A stretch of DNA of 64,000 bases from Sideroxydans sp. (GCA_028710605.1 JAQTTU010000001.1:372001-436000), one strand, 5' to 3'. Counted from the stretch's first letter, positions 7,364 to 14,262 are shown. The notes: a model not told the origin generated them from the letters alone. Numbers and translations: made by a program.

Positions 7364-7543
7364 TTATTTTTTAGGATTTGACTCGGCCTGCAGTTTGGCT
7401 AGGTGCGGTACATTTTTTGCGCGTTTGGCTTTAGAAAAGTCATATTCGGCTTTCATGATCTCTTCATCAGCCACCGTCGTATTGTGTGAAGAGGTGCGCT
7501 GCCGAGGCGGCTTTTGTTGGCCATGACGTTCACTCTTGCTCAT
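7364..7543 (-). CDS. Small hypothetical protein, 59 aa
   Basis: ATG7543 to TAA7364 encodes a basic peptide with MKAEYDFSKAKRAKNVPHLAKLQ near its C-terminus. The DFSKAKR pattern is reminiscent of several small antitoxin or CopG-like proteins, but no toxin-like partner is adjacent. The secreted nuclease just upstream in the transcript ends two bases before its start, so it is probably part of that operon. Confidence 0.55.
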   Translation of the reverse strand: MSKSERHGQQKPPRQRTSSHNTTVADEEIMKAEYDFSKAKRAKNVPHLAKLQAESNPKK

Positions 7544-7544
7544 A

Positions 7545-8054
7545 TCATTTTGCTTTCTGAATTTTTCGCCACTCCCACGGCGGTGTAGGGCTAGCTTCCG
7601 CCCACACGCCCAACTTGGACGCTTGCGCCGTCCTCTGGTCGTTGTAAAAGGTGCTATCGGTCACGTATTTGTCATAGACCATGGCCATGCCGCGCCGGAC
7701 CTGTTCACGATTCACATCGAGGCCGTCCACCGCGATACCGCATACTGAGCGTCCGTAACGGTCGGTAACGTCGCAGGTGACCGTTACCACCTTGCCGAAA
7801 GTGAGCTGAGCCAAGGATTGCTTGGAGTCGTTTCCAAAAGGCTGCGAAGGCTTGTTTTTGCCGTGGGATGTCTCGGGGGCATCGATCTGCGCCAAGCGGA
7901 TCCGGCGCTGCGTGCTGGAAGCGTCCAAGATGGTGAGGGTGTCACCGTCGGCCACGCTAACAACCTTGCCGGTGATCGTATCGGCCAACACCGCCTGCGA
8001 ACACAGTAGCAAGGTCAAGAGCGGGATCGCTACAGCAGCTCTTATTTTATTCAT
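7545..8054 (-). CDS. Secreted thermonuclease-like nuclease (SNase fold)
   Basis: A 169-aa staphylococcal-nuclease homologue. Residues 1-24 are a signal peptide (hydrophobic AVAIPLLTLLLCSQAVLA). The OB-fold follows with catalytic residues in family order: VADGDT, Arg53 and Glu61 in RIRLAQIDAPE, and Arg102 in RYGRSVC; Asp58 is the probable calcium ligand. It should degrade DNA or RNA in the periplasm or outside the cell. A longer frame extends upstream, but ATG8054 places the signal peptide at the start. Nucleases of this kind are frequent on conjugative plasmids, including among T4SS-linked genes, though their role there is not settled. Confidence 0.88.
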   Translation of the reverse strand: MNKIRAAVAIPLLTLLLCSQAVLADTITGKVVSVADGDTLTILDASSTQRRIRLAQIDAPETSHGKNKPSQPFGNDSKQSLAQLTFGKVVTVTCDVTDRYGRSVCGIAVDGLDVNREQVRRGMAMVYDKYVTDSTFYNDQRTAQASKLGVWAEASPTPPWEWRKIQKAK

Positions 8055-8067
8055 ACCAGCAATTCCA

Positions 8068-8271
8068 TTATTTACGAATGAACTTGCGGCCTTGCGCAAA
8101 CCAGCTACGCGCCTCTTCTGTGTTGCCCTGATCGAGCGCAGCCATAACATGCGCCAAACCGCTGACAGCCTGCTCTTTCGACAAGCCACCAGCTTTATAG
8201 TCATCGAGAACATGGCCGAGGAAAGCATCCATGTTGACGTGATCGTGTTCAGTCAGATTCTTTGTTCCCAT
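8068..8271 (-). CDS. Small hypothetical protein, 67 aa
   Basis: A soluble, mostly helical 67-aa protein (MGTKNLTEHDHVNMDAFLG...), acidic at the start and basic at the end (FAQGRKFIRK). It lies 13 bp upstream of the nuclease gene and 21 bp downstream of the next, so it is in the same leftward run. The family is not recognised. Confidence 0.6.
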   Translation of the reverse strand: MGTKNLTEHDHVNMDAFLGHVLDDYKAGGLSKEQAVSGLAHVMAALDQGNTEEARSWFAQGRKFIRK

Positions 8272-8292
8272 GATCGTCTTTCCGATTAGTGT

Positions 8293-8559
8293 TTAGCTGT
8301 TACCGCTTTTCATTTCTTCAGCAGTAACCAAAGCATGGCGTACTGTTCCTGGAATGAGAATGGATAACTTCCCTTTGTTCTTCCCACTCAGAGCTGCGCG
8401 AAATTCTGCCCCAGTCACTTTCATGACAGTCCAATCTTTCGGCTGTGCGCCGAGCCAGCCTGCCGCATAAAGCCGGAAGTTCTCGGGCACGGGTGAAAGT
8501 TTTTTTAAGGCAACTTTCCCGTAATCCGTTTCAGCGAAGACATCTTTTTCCATGCTCAT
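8293..8559 (-). CDS. Small hypothetical protein, 88 aa
   Basis: An 88-aa soluble protein preceded by AAAGGCG. It has a compact alpha/beta look (FRLYAAGWLGAQPKDWTVMKVTGAEFRAALSG). I see no known motif. It belongs to a run of small leftward genes (7.4-9.9 kb) with short gaps. Confidence 0.6.
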   Translation of the reverse strand: MSMEKDVFAETDYGKVALKKLSPVPENFRLYAAGWLGAQPKDWTVMKVTGAEFRAALSGKNKGKLSILIPGTVRHALVTAEEMKSGNS

Positions 8560-8592
8560 ACATCGCCTTTCCGTTCGGGATTAAATTAGGCG

Positions 8593-8916
8593 CTACGGTT
8601 TCGGATAAACAATTACGTCAGTTATCCCGGTCGCGCATGTCTTGCAGTATTCATCGTCCCCATTCCGGCACCATCCTGCCGCGCAAAGTAAGGAGTCAAC
8701 CTCCTCTTTGGATTTCTTGGGTACGAATATGCTTTCACCGCAGTTTGCACAAATACACCTGAAACCTTTTCGGAACCCAAAGGCTGCGATCATGCTGCCA
8801 ATAACGGCCATGGCGGCGCAAAGAATGGCGCTATCAAGGTGTCCAGAAAACACACTCAGTATTGCCATTAAAACCAGTGCGAGCACCAGTAACAATAATT
8901 GCTGCTTTGCACCCAT
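8593..8916 (-). CDS. Membrane protein with C-terminal zinc-ribbon-like motif
   Basis: A 107-aa protein preceded by AGGAAAGGAT. Two transmembrane segments (about 6-23 and 30-48) are followed by a cytoplasmic domain with CICANCGE, LLCAAGWC and CKTCA, so five or more Cys in CxxC pairs suggest a zinc ribbon. No family is recognised. Its neighbours also include small Cys-pair proteins (8929-9066 and 9459-9632), which suggests a local set of zinc-binding peptides. Confidence 0.65.
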   Translation of the reverse strand: MGAKQQLLLLVLALVLMAILSVFSGHLDSAILCAAMAVIGSMIAAFGFRKGFRCICANCGESIFVPKKSKEEVDSLLCAAGWCRNGDDEYCKTCATGITDVIVYPKP

Positions 8917-8928
8917 ATTTATCCTTTC

Positions 8929-9066
8929 CTATCGACCTAATTTCACACAGGCATCGAGCGCAGCGCGTCCAGAGCGGCAGCACGAACACACACTCTTATT
9001 GAGCAGCCCACTGTATGCATGGATGCGATTACCACGGCACTTTTCGCAAAATCTGACTGCAATCAT
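8929..9066 (-). CDS. Very small Cys-rich protein, 45 aa
   Basis: ATG9066 to TAG8929 encodes MIAVRFCEKCRGNRIHAY followed by SVCSCCRSG and DACVKLG. CxxC plus CSCC could bind one zinc ion. The gap is otherwise empty, and the peptide's composition resembles the zinc-ribbon tail of the next gene. No clear Shine-Dalgarno was found, so expression is uncertain. Confidence 0.45.
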   Translation of the reverse strand: MIAVRFCEKCRGNRIHAYSGLLNKSVCSCCRSGRAALDACVKLGR

Positions 9067-9081
9067 GATTCCCGCCCTCCC

Positions 9082-9447
9082 TTATTTGTCATGCCATGTG
9101 CCCCAGTTTTCATGTGTCCGGCAAAAGTTAATTGCAACCAGGACAGCCGCGACTGCCTCAATAGCTGTAACCCAAGCAGCCCATGCTGGCGTAACATGGT
9201 TCTCGCCACCTGAGATTGCACTAAGCACGAAAAGAATGAAAGCTAGGATGAATAGACCAATACGAAAACTCACCCAGTATGGAACCAGAATCAACAACCC
9301 CATGCCTATGATGCCCAGCACTTCTGGATTCATTCCAATTGCCATAATTCCATGTGTAACAAGTGAGAATGAACACCCTGTCGCCACCCAATAGACAAAC
9401 AGAATCGAGAGCAGAATAGCACCAGCAGTCTCTTGTGATTTCGACAT
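9082..9447 (-). CDS. Multi-pass membrane protein, 121 aa
   Basis: Starting at ATG9447 (MSKSQETAGAILLS), the protein has about four hydrophobic segments: residues 8-30, 36-55, 60-80 and 90-108. It ends FCRTHENWGTWHDK. No motif identifies a function. It lies in the leftward small-gene run. Confidence 0.55.
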   Translation of the reverse strand: MSKSQETAGAILLSILFVYWVATGCSFSLVTHGIMAIGMNPEVLGIIGMGLLILVPYWVSFRIGLFILAFILFVLSAISGGENHVTPAWAAWVTAIEAVAAVLVAINFCRTHENWGTWHDK

Positions 9448-9458
9448 GGCTTCCCTTC

Positions 9459-9632
9459 TCATTGCGCCGGCACGGCGCAAGCAATGACCTCAAATTTTGC
9501 ATTGCACTGCGGGCAATATGTGATAACCACTTTACCGGCAGATGATACTCGGCGAATCGCCGCGAACTTATGCCTTTTGGGGCATTGCGCGTTGTCTCGA
9601 TATGTTTTCTTCACTGAAGTATTCATACGCAT
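9459..9632 (-). CDS. Small zinc-ribbon-like protein, 57 aa
   Basis: The frame from ATG9632 (or ATG9626) encodes a basic peptide with AQCPKRHKF and ITYCPQCNAKFEV, a C-x-(K/R)-H plus CxxC pattern consistent with a small zinc ribbon. The open frame extends further upstream but overlaps the start of the KorA-like gene. No strong ribosome site was seen for any start. Confidence 0.45.
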   Translation of the reverse strand: MRMNTSVKKTYRDNAQCPKRHKFAAIRRVSSAGKVVITYCPQCNAKFEVIACAVPAQ

Positions 9633-9664
9633 ATAGTACACGTCGCGCCGTTTACTGCAAAGCA

Positions 9665-9877
9665 CTATTTTGCGTACACAGAACAAATTTCTTTGTGTGT
9701 ACGGCGGAATCGTCCCAATACGTTACTTACCGACTGTTTTGACAGTCCGGTTTCAGCTATCGCGTCCTGATTGCCTTTGCCTTTCACCAGCACAAGAAAG
9801 GCTGCGGTGCGCGCAGGCTCCTTGGATTGAATCAGCTTGGCGATCAGGTCGAATTGTTTCTTCGTGAGTTCTGGCAT
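9665..9877 (-). CDS. KorA/TrfB-like DNA-binding regulator
   Basis: A 70-aa protein that reads like the helix-turn-helix domain of KorA/TrfB: LTKKQFDLIAKLI, an activation-limiting helix, then QDAIAETGLSKQSVSNVLGRF (helix-turn-helix at about 37-58). KorA-type proteins repress plasmid backbone promoters. Here it may control one of the recurrent operator-like motifs in the window (inference). ATG9877 overlaps the TAA of a 35-aa gene by one base, so it is translationally coupled. Confidence 0.75.
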   Translation of the reverse strand: MPELTKKQFDLIAKLIQSKEPARTAAFLVLVKGKGNQDAIAETGLSKQSVSNVLGRFRRTHKEICSVYAK

Positions 9878-9984
9878 TACTGGTTCTCTTGATTTAGCTG
9901 AGCTTGAGCGCCGGGTGTGATGCGCGGATGCTTGGCCATCACTCCATCAATACATGCCTCTACGCGTGGGGCTTGTTCTTCCAT
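9877..9984 (-). CDS. Very small coupled gene, 35 aa
   Basis: ATG9984 follows AGGAG and overlaps the stop of the recombinase-like gene (TGATG). Its own TAA overlaps the start of the KorA-like gene (TAATG). The peptide MEEQAPRVEACIDGVMAKH has no recognisable domain. The two exact overlaps and the ribosome site argue that it is translated, perhaps mainly to couple its neighbours. Confidence 0.6.
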   Translation of the reverse strand: MEEQAPRVEACIDGVMAKHPRITPGAQAQLNQENQ

Positions 9985-10652
9985 CAAATCACTCCTGCTA
10001 CCAATTTACTTAATCGTGCCGTATCGCCCTGGCACAGCGCCCGTGTCGCCCCCAGACTGGATTGCCCAAGGATTTCATTGATCGTGCGCAACTTGACGTG
10101 TTTGCGGTGCAGCTTCACGGCCAGCGTCCGCCGCGCCGATCCGGTGTTGCATCCTTCAAGCCCGGCACCTGCGATCAACTTATTCAATAAATTTGTGAGG
10201 CTGGCGCATGAACGGTATGTCTTGTCACCCCTTTCGGTCACGCGAAACGTGAACCCATCACCACCCTTGGCCAAGAACAACGGCGAGACCGGATCAAGCC
10301 CACGGTATTTCACTTGCTTTGGAGCCACGCCAAGCCCTTTGGCGATGCGCTCGGCTAGGTAGGCATCAATCGCCGCCACGAGCCTCTTGTTCGTCCACAT
10401 GAGCGGCCTGATGCGGCCATTGAACGAAATATCGGCGCGCACCTCGGTATCTTCTTTCGGCTTGCCATTTTGCAGGTAGTCATTCACGCGCAGCGCTGCA
10501 ATTTCAGACGGCATCAACCCGGTGCCAAACAAGGTATAGATCAGCGCCACGTTGCGCACGCCGTGTTCGCCGGTTGTTGCAAGAGTCACTTTGACAAGCA
10601 GATCAAGATCCTTGTCTTCAACAATCTGCGGCTTCGCCATTCGCATACCCAC
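9984..10652 (-). CDS. Degenerate tyrosine-recombinase-fold protein
   Basis: A 222-aa protein (GTG10652, or ATG10646) with the fold signature of integrase catalytic domains: LIYTLFGTGLMPSEIAALRVNDY, then SARRTLAVKLHRKHVKLRTINEILGQSSLGAT. In active enzymes the first box has Arg after GTGL (here Met), the HxxR box has His (here Ser/Ala), the G-H pair is G-Q here, and the catalytic Tyr near the end is absent (RALCQGD). Only the second-box Arg is kept. It should not cut DNA. It leads a coupled operon ending in the KorA-like gene, suggesting a DNA-binding or structural role. Alternatively it is an old integrase in decay, but the frame is intact. Confidence 0.7.
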   Translation of the reverse strand: MGMRMAKPQIVEDKDLDLLVKVTLATTGEHGVRNVALIYTLFGTGLMPSEIAALRVNDYLQNGKPKEDTEVRADISFNGRIRPLMWTNKRLVAAIDAYLAERIAKGLGVAPKQVKYRGLDPVSPLFLAKGGDGFTFRVTERGDKTYRSCASLTNLLNKLIAGAGLEGCNTGSARRTLAVKLHRKHVKLRTINEILGQSSLGATRALCQGDTARLSKLVAGVI

Positions 10653-10887
10653 TTCTACAAAATGCCGGAGATATTACCAGAACTGGATGGTAATACATGC
10701 CTAATCAGTATAGTTTCACCATCCAGAAGCGCAAAAACGCATGCCATGGCGCGTTGGCGCTCTACATACCGGAAACGGCCTAATTCCCCATCCAGGTTAT
10801 TTCTCGCCTCGCCGGTTGCGGATTCGCGGTCTGCTGGATATAGATTGGCAGGAGGTCGCCGATCTCCATCATCCAAGGAGAACAACC

Positions 10888-11214
10888 ATGCAACAGCCAA
10901 CTATTTACCTGCCAGGCGATGAAGTAATACTTAAGGATCGACGCACCGGCCTGCTGTACGCCCTCACCCAAAACAGCCGCAATCCGCTGGCGCGCGACAA
11001 CCGCCGACCGGCCAATTGGTACTTTCTGCCAGATCGCGTTGGCACGCACGGCGCAGTGGTGACAAGCCAACCCTGTACCGTGTCAGAACAGGATATTGGA
11101 AGCAAGATCAGGCATCGAGCAGGCGCTTGGCCAGCGCCAGGTCATGTAATTGGTTTCGAGGAACGGCAACAGGTATATGTCGCGCACATGAAGGATGATA
11201 TTTGCCGTGGGTAA
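10888..11214 (+). CDS. Hypothetical protein, 108 aa
   Basis: ATG10888 lies seven bases after AAGGAG, a strong ribosome site. The first 60 residues (QPTIYLPGDEVILKDRRTGLLYAL...) have a compact beta-rich look. The remainder is more basic and less convincing, and overlaps a plausible open frame on the minus strand (down from 11362). It is one of the few rightward genes in this block. The family is not recognised. Confidence 0.45.
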   Translation: MQQPTIYLPGDEVILKDRRTGLLYALTQNSRNPLARDNRRPANWYFLPDRVGTHGAVVTSQPCTVSEQDIGSKIRHRAGAWPAPGHVIGFEERQQVYVAHMKDDICRG

Positions 11215-11562
11215 CGGCCAAGATCACCATCGGCTCACCGCGCTCAAGCATGTGTGCAGTTTGCTTTTTTGCGCAAGTTGCAGTTTTGGCAAGTTTGGGT
11301 GCCGGCGCTGGCCAGCCAGCCGGTGACCGGCGAGTATCAAAACCAACGCCCTGCTGCCCCATTACAGGCAGGAGGATGTGAAGGTGAGACGGAATGATGG
11401 TTGTGCGTTGGAGAAGCTGGGATGCGGCGGCAGCGATTCACGGCGGGCGAGCGACGCGCGCATGAGGTCGAGCGGGATGGTGCGGTGTAGAGGCGATGGG
11501 ATTGGGCGGAGCGGCACGGCGATGGGTGGGGTTGGGCGGCGACTTTGCACGCGGGCATGAAA
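11215..11562. other. Gene-poor G-rich stretch
   Basis: About 350 bp without a convincing gene. From 11378 to 11560 the plus strand is strikingly G-rich and C-poor, with repeated GGGATGG, GCGATGGG and TTGGGCGG-like words. GGAGG followed by GTG at 11378 could start a 60-aa Arg/Gly-rich frame, but its composition looks like a consequence of the skew. An overlapping minus frame (11108-11362) has some protein-like sequence. It may be the eroded remnant of a gene. Confidence 0.4.
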
Positions 11563-11600
11563 AAATCCCTGGCCGTCAAAGACGGACGCAGGGATTTTGT
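11563..11600 (-). terminator. Terminator of the 93-aa gene
   Basis: AAAATCCCTG...CAGGGATTTT forms the outer stem and CCGTC/GACGG the inner stem, with a T run on the minus strand (GGGATTTTTTC). It lies just past the stop at 11609. A near-identical hairpin terminates the leftward gene at 13523, so the element was duplicated. Confidence 0.75.
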
Positions 11601-11608
11601 TTATTGTT

Positions 11609-11890
11609 TTACGCTGCAACAGGAACAGTTGCTGCGTCAGGTAATTCGCTGATTGCTTCCAATGCATCAAATACTTCTTGATACACGGCAGCACCCTGTT
11701 CTCCGTCCCAATAATCCTGCTCGGAACAACGACTAACGTAGTCGATATCGGACTCGTTGTTTTCTTGAATGTGAGAACTGCCGTATATGGCCTTGTATGC
11801 CTCATACGCGTTATCTTGCCCAGTCACATACAAATAAATGATCCACGCCTTGTACAAACTGCGCTTATCCATTTTGGGTTTATTTGCCAT
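11609..11890 (-). CDS. Hypothetical protein, 93 aa
   Basis: ATG11890 follows AAGGAG. The protein starts MANKPKMDKRSLYKAWIIYLYVTG and continues with an acidic helical region (NNESDIDYVSRCSEQDYWDGEQG). It is soluble, with no known motif. It is the last gene of a leftward run starting near 13 kb and is followed by a clear terminator. Confidence 0.65.
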   Translation of the reverse strand: MANKPKMDKRSLYKAWIIYLYVTGQDNAYEAYKAIYGSSHIQENNESDIDYVSRCSEQDYWDGEQGAAVYQEVFDALEAISELPDAATVPVAA

Positions 11891-11922
11891 TGCTGGCTCC
11901 TTTCAATTGGTGAAATTATTGG

Positions 11923-12765
11923 TTACATGTGTAGTTTGTCGGTACTTTCGATGCGCTTTATTTCGTTTTCAACCGCATCGCGCACTGATTCGTAATCCGC
12001 CTGTTGGTCACCGGTTTCCTGATAAGCCACATGAACATTTCCCATGATTTTTGTGAGTAATTCCTTATCCTCAAGTTCTGAATAATATTCACGCAGACCA
12101 TCAACTGCGTCATTGAAGAATCCAACAAAGTCACTCAGTTCTTGATAAAGGTGGCTTGTTGAAGCAAAAGTGGTAAGGGAACGCTTAATATCACCATCCC
12201 AAACCGCGCCAAGCTTCACGCAATCGCTGCAGAAGACATTGAAGATGTCACCCTTCTTGATGTTATGTCCAACACATGCCCGGTGAACATGGGGAAGATT
12301 GGATACATCAAAATCGTCAAAGCCATGCTCTGACGACGAGAGCTTCACCTCAATTTCATCTGCGTCAGTTTGTGTTTGTTTCTTATCCTTAAGGACTCCT
12401 TTCGTTTGAATAGGCTGATGCTTTGCCAACTTCAAACTCTCTGGATTGTAGAAATTGAAAGGGTCACGCCCTTTTGAAACACCGAGTTTATCGGTCTCCA
12501 AAATTATGACAATTTCGCAATCGATCACTGCCTGAACGACTCCATAAAAGACCCCGCGTTTACCACGTGCCCAATACAGACAACCTGGTTGGATGGAATT
12601 TGCAGCTTCCAATCCAGCTTGCAGTGAAGCAAGACACGAAATTTTGGAGGCCAGTTCGTATATCTCGCTGCTGGGAACGACGTTGCCGTTCTCATCAGTA
12701 AGCTTGCCTTCCCAGTTCCCGTTCTCTTGATCATCGACAACGATGAAATATTTCTTCTTTGGCAT
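11923..12765 (-). CDS. Hypothetical protein, 280 aa
   Basis: ATG12765 follows AGGGAG. It is a soluble acidic protein beginning MPKKKYFIVVDDQENGNW. A beta-rich segment (CLYWARGKRGVFYGVVQAVID) is followed by a central linker. HRACVGHNIKKGD and FNVFCSDCVKLG hold a His-Cys/Cys-Cys arrangement that could bind metal. The C-terminal 100 residues look helical and acidic. The family is not recognised. Confidence 0.7.
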   Translation of the reverse strand: MPKKKYFIVVDDQENGNWEGKLTDENGNVVPSSEIYELASKISCLASLQAGLEAANSIQPGCLYWARGKRGVFYGVVQAVIDCEIVIILETDKLGVSKGRDPFNFYNPESLKLAKHQPIQTKGVLKDKKQTQTDADEIEVKLSSSEHGFDDFDVSNLPHVHRACVGHNIKKGDIFNVFCSDCVKLGAVWDGDIKRSLTTFASTSHLYQELSDFVGFFNDAVDGLREYYSELEDKELLTKIMGNVHVAYQETGDQQADYESVRDAVENEIKRIESTDKLHM

Positions 12766-12871
12766 TTTGACTCCCTAGAAAATTCCCGGCGAATCCCCCG
12801 ATGGGGGAATCCATCGGGCATTTGGTTGTTGAGCATCCGATGCGCCGGACTTGGCGCATGTGTTGGTTCAG
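12766..12871. repeat. Two strong hairpins between genes
   Basis: CCCGATGG and CCATCGGG (about 12798-12821) form an 8-bp stem. ATGCGCC and GGCGCAT (about 12839-12858) form a 7-bp stem. Neither is followed by a clear T run on the minus strand. They may stabilise or attenuate the leftward transcript between the 65-aa and 280-aa genes. Confidence 0.5.
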
Positions 12872-13069
12872 CTATTCAGAAACCGCCAACCGTTGCCGGT
12901 TGTACGGGCTATTGAAAGAGCCTGAGACTTGATCCAGAAACGAAGCATCGATAGCCATCATCGCGCCCGATACAGGATCCTTTAGCACTTCCAGCTCCAC
13001 GTCACACCCCGTTTCCGGGTCTTTAACGGTAATTAAGCCAGCGTGTATTGCTTGTGTAGCCTTCGTCAT
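12872..13069 (-). CDS. Hypothetical protein, 65 aa
   Basis: ATG13069 follows AAGGAG. The peptide reads MTKATQAIHAGLITVKDPETG with VELEVLKDPVSGAMMAIDASFLDQV, a pattern reminiscent of small proteins of unknown function that share a D-P-V-S-G-x-M-x-A-(I/V)-D-x-S box. I cannot name the family. It is short and soluble, in the leftward run. Confidence 0.65.
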   Translation of the reverse strand: MTKATQAIHAGLITVKDPETGCDVELEVLKDPVSGAMMAIDASFLDQVSGSFNSPYNRQRLAVSE

Positions 13070-13113
13070 TTTTTTCTCCTTGGTTTGATTGCGCAGTCTC
13101 TTCCTGCCGGCGA

Positions 13114-13419
13114 TCAGCTCGCAGATGATTGAAGTTCTGGTTTGTGCAGCTCAACTTGGGGTTTGAGCTGCAGCCAGATGTTGGCAATAGTCTGTGGGTC
13201 TCCATTTTCAATAGCCGCACCAAGTTCACGAACAACTGCTAACGTTTCTTGAACTTGGATTGCATTGTCACGGCTACACTCGTGACTCTCCATATCAGGG
13301 TCAACCGACCCGTCTATGTAACTATCGAAGTCATCCACCAAGCACTGGATTGCGTCTGCTGCATTGTGTTTAGCCAGATTGCACATTTGTTTCCTCTCTT
13401 CTCGATCAAAAACCGACAT
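13114..13419 (-). CDS. Hypothetical protein with duplicated leader, 101 aa
   Basis: The first 19 residues (MSVFDREERKQMCNLAKHN) and the DNA upstream are almost identical to those of the gene at 13523-13945, after which the two proteins diverge completely. The start codon lies inside the GAACCAATGTCGGTT motif. The body is an acidic helical protein (AIQCLVDDFDSYIDGSVDPD). Function is unknown. The shared promoter and leader suggest co-regulation with its neighbour. Confidence 0.65.
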   Translation of the reverse strand: MSVFDREERKQMCNLAKHNAADAIQCLVDDFDSYIDGSVDPDMESHECSRDNAIQVQETLAVVRELGAAIENGDPQTIANIWLQLKPQVELHKPELQSSAS

Positions 13420-13443
13420 TGGTTCACCGGGTATTGGAGTAAC
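13368..13443. repeat. Promoter-leader direct repeat, copy 1
   Basis: About 76 bp that recur at 13894-13969 with only a handful of differences. It covers 19 codons of leader, the GAACC-N6-GGTT motif and the upstream ATTGG and AACAG words. It shows that one promoter-leader segment was copied in front of two unrelated coding bodies. Confidence 0.8.
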
Positions 13444-13477
13444 AGCGGGTAATAAAAATGTGCGGACGGCGGACGTG

Positions 13478-13513
13478 AAAAAGCCCTGGCCGTCATAGAC
13501 GGACGCAGGGCTG
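13478..13513 (-). terminator. Terminator of the 140-aa gene
   Basis: AGCCCTG...CAGGGCT with inner CCGTC/GACGG forms the hairpin, and GGGCTTTTTC on the minus strand gives the T run. It directly follows the stop at 13523 and resembles the terminator at 11563-11600. Confidence 0.75.
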
Positions 13514-13522
13514 TTGTGAGCT

Positions 13523-13945
13523 TCAGGCTAAAGCGGAAAGCGTTTCATATTCAGCCGTATTTTCCTCGTAGCAACGAGGGCATACACCCTTATAAGGGGT
13601 GGTGGCTGGATCGTAGTACGCACCGCAATCCCCGCATTGCATGGGTTCGTTGGCCATCAATTGCGTTTCCTGATTCTCAATGCTCTTGAGCGCGCGCTGA
13701 CACCCATCTTCCGTTGCACCAAACAAGCCGCAATCAACACCATAAGGGTTTGTCAGCCACACACCGTGCTCATTGAGTGACACGTACCAACCTTTCATAT
13801 CCACGTGACCATGAGCCTGCAAGTAGGCAAACAAATCCACGCCTGTCATTGCAGTAAGCGGTTGGCCAGATAATGCCGACAGCACATCATTGTGTTTAGC
13901 CAGATTGCACATTTGTTTTCTCCCTTCTCGATCAAAAACCGACAT
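13523..13945 (-). CDS. Hypothetical zinc-ribbon protein with duplicated leader, 140 aa
   Basis: From ATG13945 the protein begins MSVFDREGRKQMCNLAKHN, the leader shared with the next gene. The body has MTGVDLFAYLQAHGHVDMKGWYVSLNE, followed by MQCGDCGAYYDP and GVCPRCYEEN, two CxxC pairs forming a likely zinc ribbon near the C-terminus. The name of the family escapes me; LPD-like domains of antirestriction or plasmid proteins have a similar look, but this is not established. It is headed by the GAACC-N6-GGTT motif. Confidence 0.65.
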   Translation of the reverse strand: MSVFDREGRKQMCNLAKHNDVLSALSGQPLTAMTGVDLFAYLQAHGHVDMKGWYVSLNEHGVWLTNPYGVDCGLFGATEDGCQRALKSIENQETQLMANEPMQCGDCGAYYDPATTPYKGVCPRCYEENTAEYETLSALA

Positions 13946-13969
13946 TGGTTCCCTGAGTATTGGATGAAC
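13894..13969. repeat. Promoter-leader direct repeat, copy 2
   Basis: Second copy of the 76-bp segment described at 13368-13443. It keeps the leader codons, the GAACCAATGTCGGTT motif (13938-13951 on the opposite strand) and the ATTGG word seven bases beyond. Confidence 0.8.
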
Positions 13970-14027
13970 AGATAGCAATAAAATTTCTCGGCTGATCTAT
14001 GAATCGGGCTTTATGTGATAACCGCGT

Positions 14028-14094
14028 ACTTATTGGATTAAACCGCCAGTTTCCGAAATGGATAACGGATAACAGATAACGAGTAATGCATAAA
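14028..14094. promoter_or_regulatory. Palindrome-plus-heptamer motif, copy 1
   Basis: CAGTTTCCGAAATGG (14047-14061) is followed by GGATAAC (14060-14066), GGATAAC (14067-14073) and AGATAAC (14074-14080). A segment of about 50 bp with the same order lies at 32998-33045, and a shorter version at 552-569. It sits between the divergent 140-aa gene and the 162-aa secreted gene, so it could be an operator for either. Confidence 0.55.
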
Positions 14095-14108
14095 AGAAGT
14101 CAAGAATT

Positions 14109-14136
14109 CAACATATCCGGCACGCCGGATATGTTG
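14109..14136. repeat. Perfect 13-bp inverted repeat
   Basis: CAACATATCCGGC (14109-14121) and GCCGGATATGTTG (14124-14136) are perfect arms around a 2-base centre. No T run follows on the plus strand. It may be an operator, or a terminator of rightward readthrough before the secreted-protein gene. Confidence 0.7.
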
Positions 14137-14262
14137 CCTTTCCCCGTCCTTTCCAGGCTGCAAAAATCGTTTGACCAATCGAAAATTGTATGCAGAATGA
14201 ACTCATCGAAGTTGAATTGCCTGCCACAACGGTGGTGAGAGAAAAAATAAGAAAGAGGTGAC

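Noticed and set aside
7364-7543. Antitoxin of a toxin-antitoxin pair
   Set aside because: The DFSKAKR string is suggestive, but no toxin-like gene is adjacent; both neighbours (nuclease and transglutaminase-like peptidase) have other clear identities.
10655-10900. An 81-aa leftward frame ending next to the degenerate recombinase gene
   Set aside because: It needs a TTG start without a ribosome site; its only ATG near the end gives 30 aa. The opposite strand has a gene with a strong ribosome site in part of it. It may be a remnant.
11108-11362. An 84-aa leftward frame with GEPMVILAVTHGKYHPSC
   Set aside because: Parts look protein-like, but there is no ribosome site and it conflicts with the rightward 108-aa frame. 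I could not choose firmly and kept the one with the Shine-Dalgarno.
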